From Bog-473 sp963821755 (GTDB taxonomy: Bacteria > Actinomycetota > Acidimicrobiia > Acidimicrobiales > RAAP-2), in contig CAWGEX010000005.1 in NCBI GenBank assembly GCA_963821755.1, forward strand, positions 434,001 to 498,000: DNA of 64,000 nucleotides, given 5' to 3'. Made by a program: the position numbers and the translations under genes. The notes beneath the pieces were generated by a model. It searched no databases. It worked only from the letters and a program-made list of their open reading frames with translations, and was not told where the DNA came from. Shown here in pieces: positions 62,804-64,000 of the stretch (position 1 is the first letter of the stretch; every line of letters starts with the position of its first letter).

Positions 62804-63889
62804 ATGGCTCCGCTAAGGAAGTGGGCGATCACCGCACTGGGCGTGGTGCTGATCTGGTCGGCCGTCGGTATCGGCGCTTACGCCCTGGCATGGCAGGCCC
62901 ATGCCCGTCACGCGGCGCAGGTCCTCCTCAAGAGTGAGCATGCCGCCATGCACCAGATCGCGGCCAAGGGTCACGGGGCGGCCTGCCTGGTCAGTGGCCA
63001 GCAACCCGGTCAGCTCTCGGGGATCCTGCACGTCCCGGCCCTGCATCTCACCGCGCCGGTCGAGGAGGGAACCGATGATCGCGAGCTCAACGTCGCGGTG
63101 GGTCACGACCCGCAATCGGTCTGGCCCGGCGTGGCCGGCGCCTCCGTCTTCTTGGCTCACGATGTCAGCTATTTCGTCCACCTCAACGAGCTGAAGCCCG
63201 GTGACATGATCACCTATCAGACGGCCTGCAACACCGTGAAGTTTTCCGTCAGCGCACAGCAGGTCGTGGCGGCCGGCTCCGACGTCTCGGGCACCACCGG
63301 GCCGAGCCTGGTCCTCGATACCTGCTTTCCCCCCAACGCGCTCTTCTTCACCTCCCAGCGGCTCCTCGTCCGGGCCACCGAGGTCTCGGCCGCGACGAAG
63401 GGCACCAGTCTTCGTCCGGGCCGGGCCCTCACCGCCGGGGCGAGCTCGGTGAACTACGCCGTACCGGCGCCGCCGGCGCTGGTGGCCCAGGGCCTGACCC
63501 TCGAGCAGAACGAAGCTCCGATGGGCACCATGCAACTGGTGAATGCCTCCATCGGGTTCGCGCAGTCACCCGGCCCGCTGGCCCTCGCGGCAGCAGCGCT
63601 CCAGGCCTACTTCGGCGGTCTCCACGCCGGAGCCCAAAACGAGCAGGCGTGGTGGTCCGCCATCGCGCCGGGCGTCGCCATGCCGCCGCAACTCGCCGGA
63701 GCGGCCGTGGTCGGGCACGACTCGCCCCTCAACGTCGAAATTGACTCCGCCGGAGGCACCCCCACCCAAGTGGTCTTGCGGACGACGGTGACGCTCTCGG
63801 GTGGTGCGGGTCCGGGCGAGTACGCCGAGACGGCCACCCTCCCTGTCCATGGGACACAGGTCACCATCGGGAGCTGGCAGTTCACATGA
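62804..63889 (+). CDS. Sortase with long C-terminal extension
   Basis: A 361-residue membrane-bound transpeptidase. TM helix at about 9-30, then a sortase domain with catalytic His119 (FLAHDVSYF), Cys174 (LVLDTCFP) and Arg190 (RLLVRATEV). The LSGILHVPALHLTAPVEEG N-terminal strand and LKPGDMITYQT match sortase architecture, class E-like by eye. After about residue 205 there is a ~155-residue extension (VAQGLTLEQNEAPMGTMQLV, AGAAVVGHDSPLNVEIDSA) with no family I recognise. The adjacent surface protein is the likely substrate. Confidence 0.82.
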   Translation: MAPLRKWAITALGVVLIWSAVGIGAYALAWQAHARHAAQVLLKSEHAAMHQIAAKGHGAACLVSGQQPGQLSGILHVPALHLTAPVEEGTDDRELNVAVGHDPQSVWPGVAGASVFLAHDVSYFVHLNELKPGDMITYQTACNTVKFSVSAQQVVAAGSDVSGTTGPSLVLDTCFPPNALFFTSQRLLVRATEVSAATKGTSLRPGRALTAGASSVNYAVPAPPALVAQGLTLEQNEAPMGTMQLVNASIGFAQSPGPLALAAAALQAYFGGLHAGAQNEQAWWSAIAPGVAMPPQLAGAAVVGHDSPLNVEIDSAGGTPTQVVLRTTVTLSGGAGPGEYAETATLPVHGTQVTIGSWQFT

Positions 63890-64000
63890 TGGACCACAGT
63901 CGGACCCCTACGACGGAACTTTCCCGATCTCGGGGCGGGCGGAACGCAAGACTCCCGGGCCGCAACCGTTTTCAAGAGGCAGGTCGGGGGGGGCCGAGGA
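63886..64000 (+). CDS. Possible start of a further gene, 3'-truncated by the window edge
   Basis: ATG 63886 overlaps the sortase stop (ATGA) and the frame stays open for 38 codons to the end: MMDHSRTPTTELSRSRGGRN then arginine-rich. The overlap pattern fits the coupled starts seen elsewhere, but codon use is weaker than in neighbours and no domain is visible yet. It may be a basic N-terminal extension of a membrane protein, or not a gene. Confidence 0.3.
   Translation, partial: MMDHSRTPTTELSRSRGGRNARLPGRNRFQEAGRGGPR

Overview
The window is about 70% G+C chromosomal DNA. The gene order panC-panD-(nadB-nadC)-coaX-lysS ... clpC, then radA-disA-carD-ispD-ispF/rlmB, together with a DUF222/HNH gene, a GpgS-type glycosyltransferase, a CIRCE-controlled groEL2 and many GTG starts in GTGA/ATGA overlaps, points to an actinobacterium. 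My best guess, from gene content rather than any search, is an Acidimicrobiia-like lineage. Single-base frameshifts in four otherwise well conserved genes (radA, gpgS, the MoaD-like gene, lhr) suggest a draft or metagenome-derived assembly with residual indels.

Layout. 1-6.1 kb: cofactor operon (pantothenate, NAD, CoA) running into lysS. 6.2-11.6 kb: small secreted protein, polyprenyl diphosphate synthase, clpC, HNH endonuclease. 11.6-16.7 kb: radA, disA, carD, ispD and a joined ispF-rlmB reading frame. 16.7-21.3 kb: mscL, tRNA-Thr, a LytR_C protein, and the sugar-phosphate genes otsB, otsA and gpgS. 21.3-24.8 kb: a SAM-I-like riboswitch ahead of a threonine-synthase-like gene coupled to a MoaD/ThiS-like sulfur carrier, then CIRCE-groEL and a strong terminator. 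24.9-28.1 kb: hemQ, larE, a NIL-domain protein, Nudix and GNAT genes. 28.2-33.8 kb: ArsR/SRPBCC stress module, amidase, a WYL regulator divergent from a DinB protein with a perfect operator palindrome, DsbA-like and mycothiol-type DinB proteins. 33.8-38.4 kb: PLP decarboxylase-larC-larB operon, then pheA. 38.6-41.0 kb: amidohydrolase plus three VOC proteins in one coupled operon. 41.0-46.9 kb: an accessory stretch with decayed LysR and NTF2-like genes, small dimeric-barrel proteins, an alpha/beta hydrolase, and a lower-G+C module with an ANT(6)-like nucleotidyltransferase between two ~45-bp direct repeats. 46.9-60.2 kb: tRNA-Ser, typA, two unknown genes, patatin, methyltransferase, Lhr helicase, the 5-oxoprolinase genes pxpA and fused pxpBC, and DUF4395. 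60.3-64.0 kb: TauE exporter, a wall/membrane-anchored surface protein and a sortase with a structured leader.

How genes work together. LarE, LarB and LarC, in two separate loci, make up a complete nickel-pincer nucleotide cofactor pathway; no LarA-type user enzyme lies in the window. The riboswitch-ThrC-like-MoaD-like unit is the most unusual regulatory logic here: SAM control of a gene nominally for threonine, coupled to a sulfur carrier, is what one would expect of a methionine or homocysteine route. Many genes have a -10-like hexamer 6-9 nt before the start codon and no Shine-Dalgarno, so leaderless transcripts look common. No transposase, integrase, prophage or CRISPR array was seen.
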